64,000 nt of DNA from VRUE01 sp963805475 (lineage in GTDB: Bacteria; Actinomycetota; Thermoleophilia; Solirubrobacterales; 70-9): positions 1 through 64,000 of the forward strand of contig CAWDUO010000002.1 in assembly GCA_963805475.1 (NCBI GenBank), written 5' to 3'. Made by a program: the position numbers and the translations under genes. Numbering within the stretch: position 1 is the stretch's first letter; each line of letters starts with the position of its first letter. Of this stretch, positions 63,819 through 64,000 are shown piece by piece. The notes under the pieces are model-generated. The model was not told where the DNA came from. It was given only the letters and a program-made list of their open reading frames with translations, and did no database searches.

Positions 63819-64000
63819 TGAACGGCAAGCCCTACGCGATCACGCTCGACGTCGGCTCCAGCCTCGCCAACAAGACCGGCAGCTGGCGCACCGAGCGCGC
63901 CGTCTACGTCGACCGCCTGCCGCCCTGCAACGACGCCTGCCCGGCCGGCGAGGACATCCAGGCCTGGCTGTACGAGGCGGAGGAGGGAGAGGTGGGCTAC
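63818..64000 (+). CDS. GltD-like NAD(P)H-linked flavoprotein, N-terminal part (cut by window end)
   Basis: The first 61 residues are visible. The segment LPPCNDACPAGEDIQAWLYE is the N-terminal cluster-binding motif (C-x-x-x-C-P-x-x) of glutamate synthase small-subunit-like oxidoreductases, which carry two 4Fe-4S clusters and FAD. The ATG overlaps the beta subunit stop (TGATG). In this place it may connect the ferredoxin oxidoreductase to NAD(P)H. The remainder lies outside the window. Confidence 0.75.
   Translation, partial: MNGKPYAITLDVGSSLANKTGSWRTERAVYVDRLPPCNDACPAGEDIQAWLYEAEEGEVGY

Overview
The window is very G+C-rich by eye, with GTG and TTG starts used freely, ATGA or TGATG start/stop overlaps, and intergenic hairpins. 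An Rpf-type resuscitation factor, a GAP/SAP-family membrane protein, TadE-like pseudopilins, an FtsEX pair and a tmRNA tag ending in ALAA all fit an actinobacterium. Gene content and style resemble the Thermoleophilia (Solirubrobacterales-like). That placement is an inference; no rRNA is present to test it. Layout: (1) 1-1.9 kb is accessory DNA: two inverted copies of a short MITE-like repeat, an unknown two-gene unit and the C-terminal remnant of a GmrSD/DUF262-type gene carrying DUF5655. (2) 1.9-10.5 kb encodes an M20 peptidase, an LCP cell-wall glycopolymer transferase, UDP-glucose dehydrogenase, two nucleotidyltransferases, an SIS sugar-phosphate isomerase and AhcY. (3) 10.5-22.5 kb is housekeeping: ComF, a short ribosome hibernation factor, SecA, RF2 with its programmed frameshift, an ECF sigma/MGMT pair, NadC, an Fpg-like glycosylase, NadA and transketolase. 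(4) 22.5-25.1 kb is a degenerate stretch with gene fragments and a frameshifted beta-helix surface protein. (5) 25.3-32.2 kb runs FtsE-FtsX-S41 protease-RNase R-SmpB-HhH membrane protein-tmRNA, so three trans-translation parts sit together. (6) 32.2-42.5 kb is mixed: small membrane proteins, an ABC-F protein, P450, a TetR unit, PurU, and a frameshifted permease and P-type ATPase. (7) 42.6-59.2 kb starts with Rpf, an HD protein and UppP, then becomes a phosphate/polyphosphate locus: an orphan PhoB-like regulator, PstSCAB, PhoU, Ppx, two half-CHAD genes, a PHP-glycosyltransferase fusion, Ppk, a DUF47 protein and a Pit transporter. (8) 59.2-64 kb carries Tad-like pseudopilins and a frameshifted 2-oxoacid:ferredoxin oxidoreductase operon running into a GltD-like flavoprotein cut by the window end. 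Main points of interest: three 11-nt-periodic PHO-box-like arrays, one in front of the PHP-glycosyltransferase, which links that unusual fusion to phosphate starvation; the CHAD domain split over two overlapping genes inside a polyphosphate locus; a membrane-anchored coiled-coil HhH protein between smpB and ssrA; a family of two-tier stem-loop repeats; and frameshifts concentrated in two segments (39.8-42 kb and 61.2-63.7 kb), which are either assembly error or real decay.
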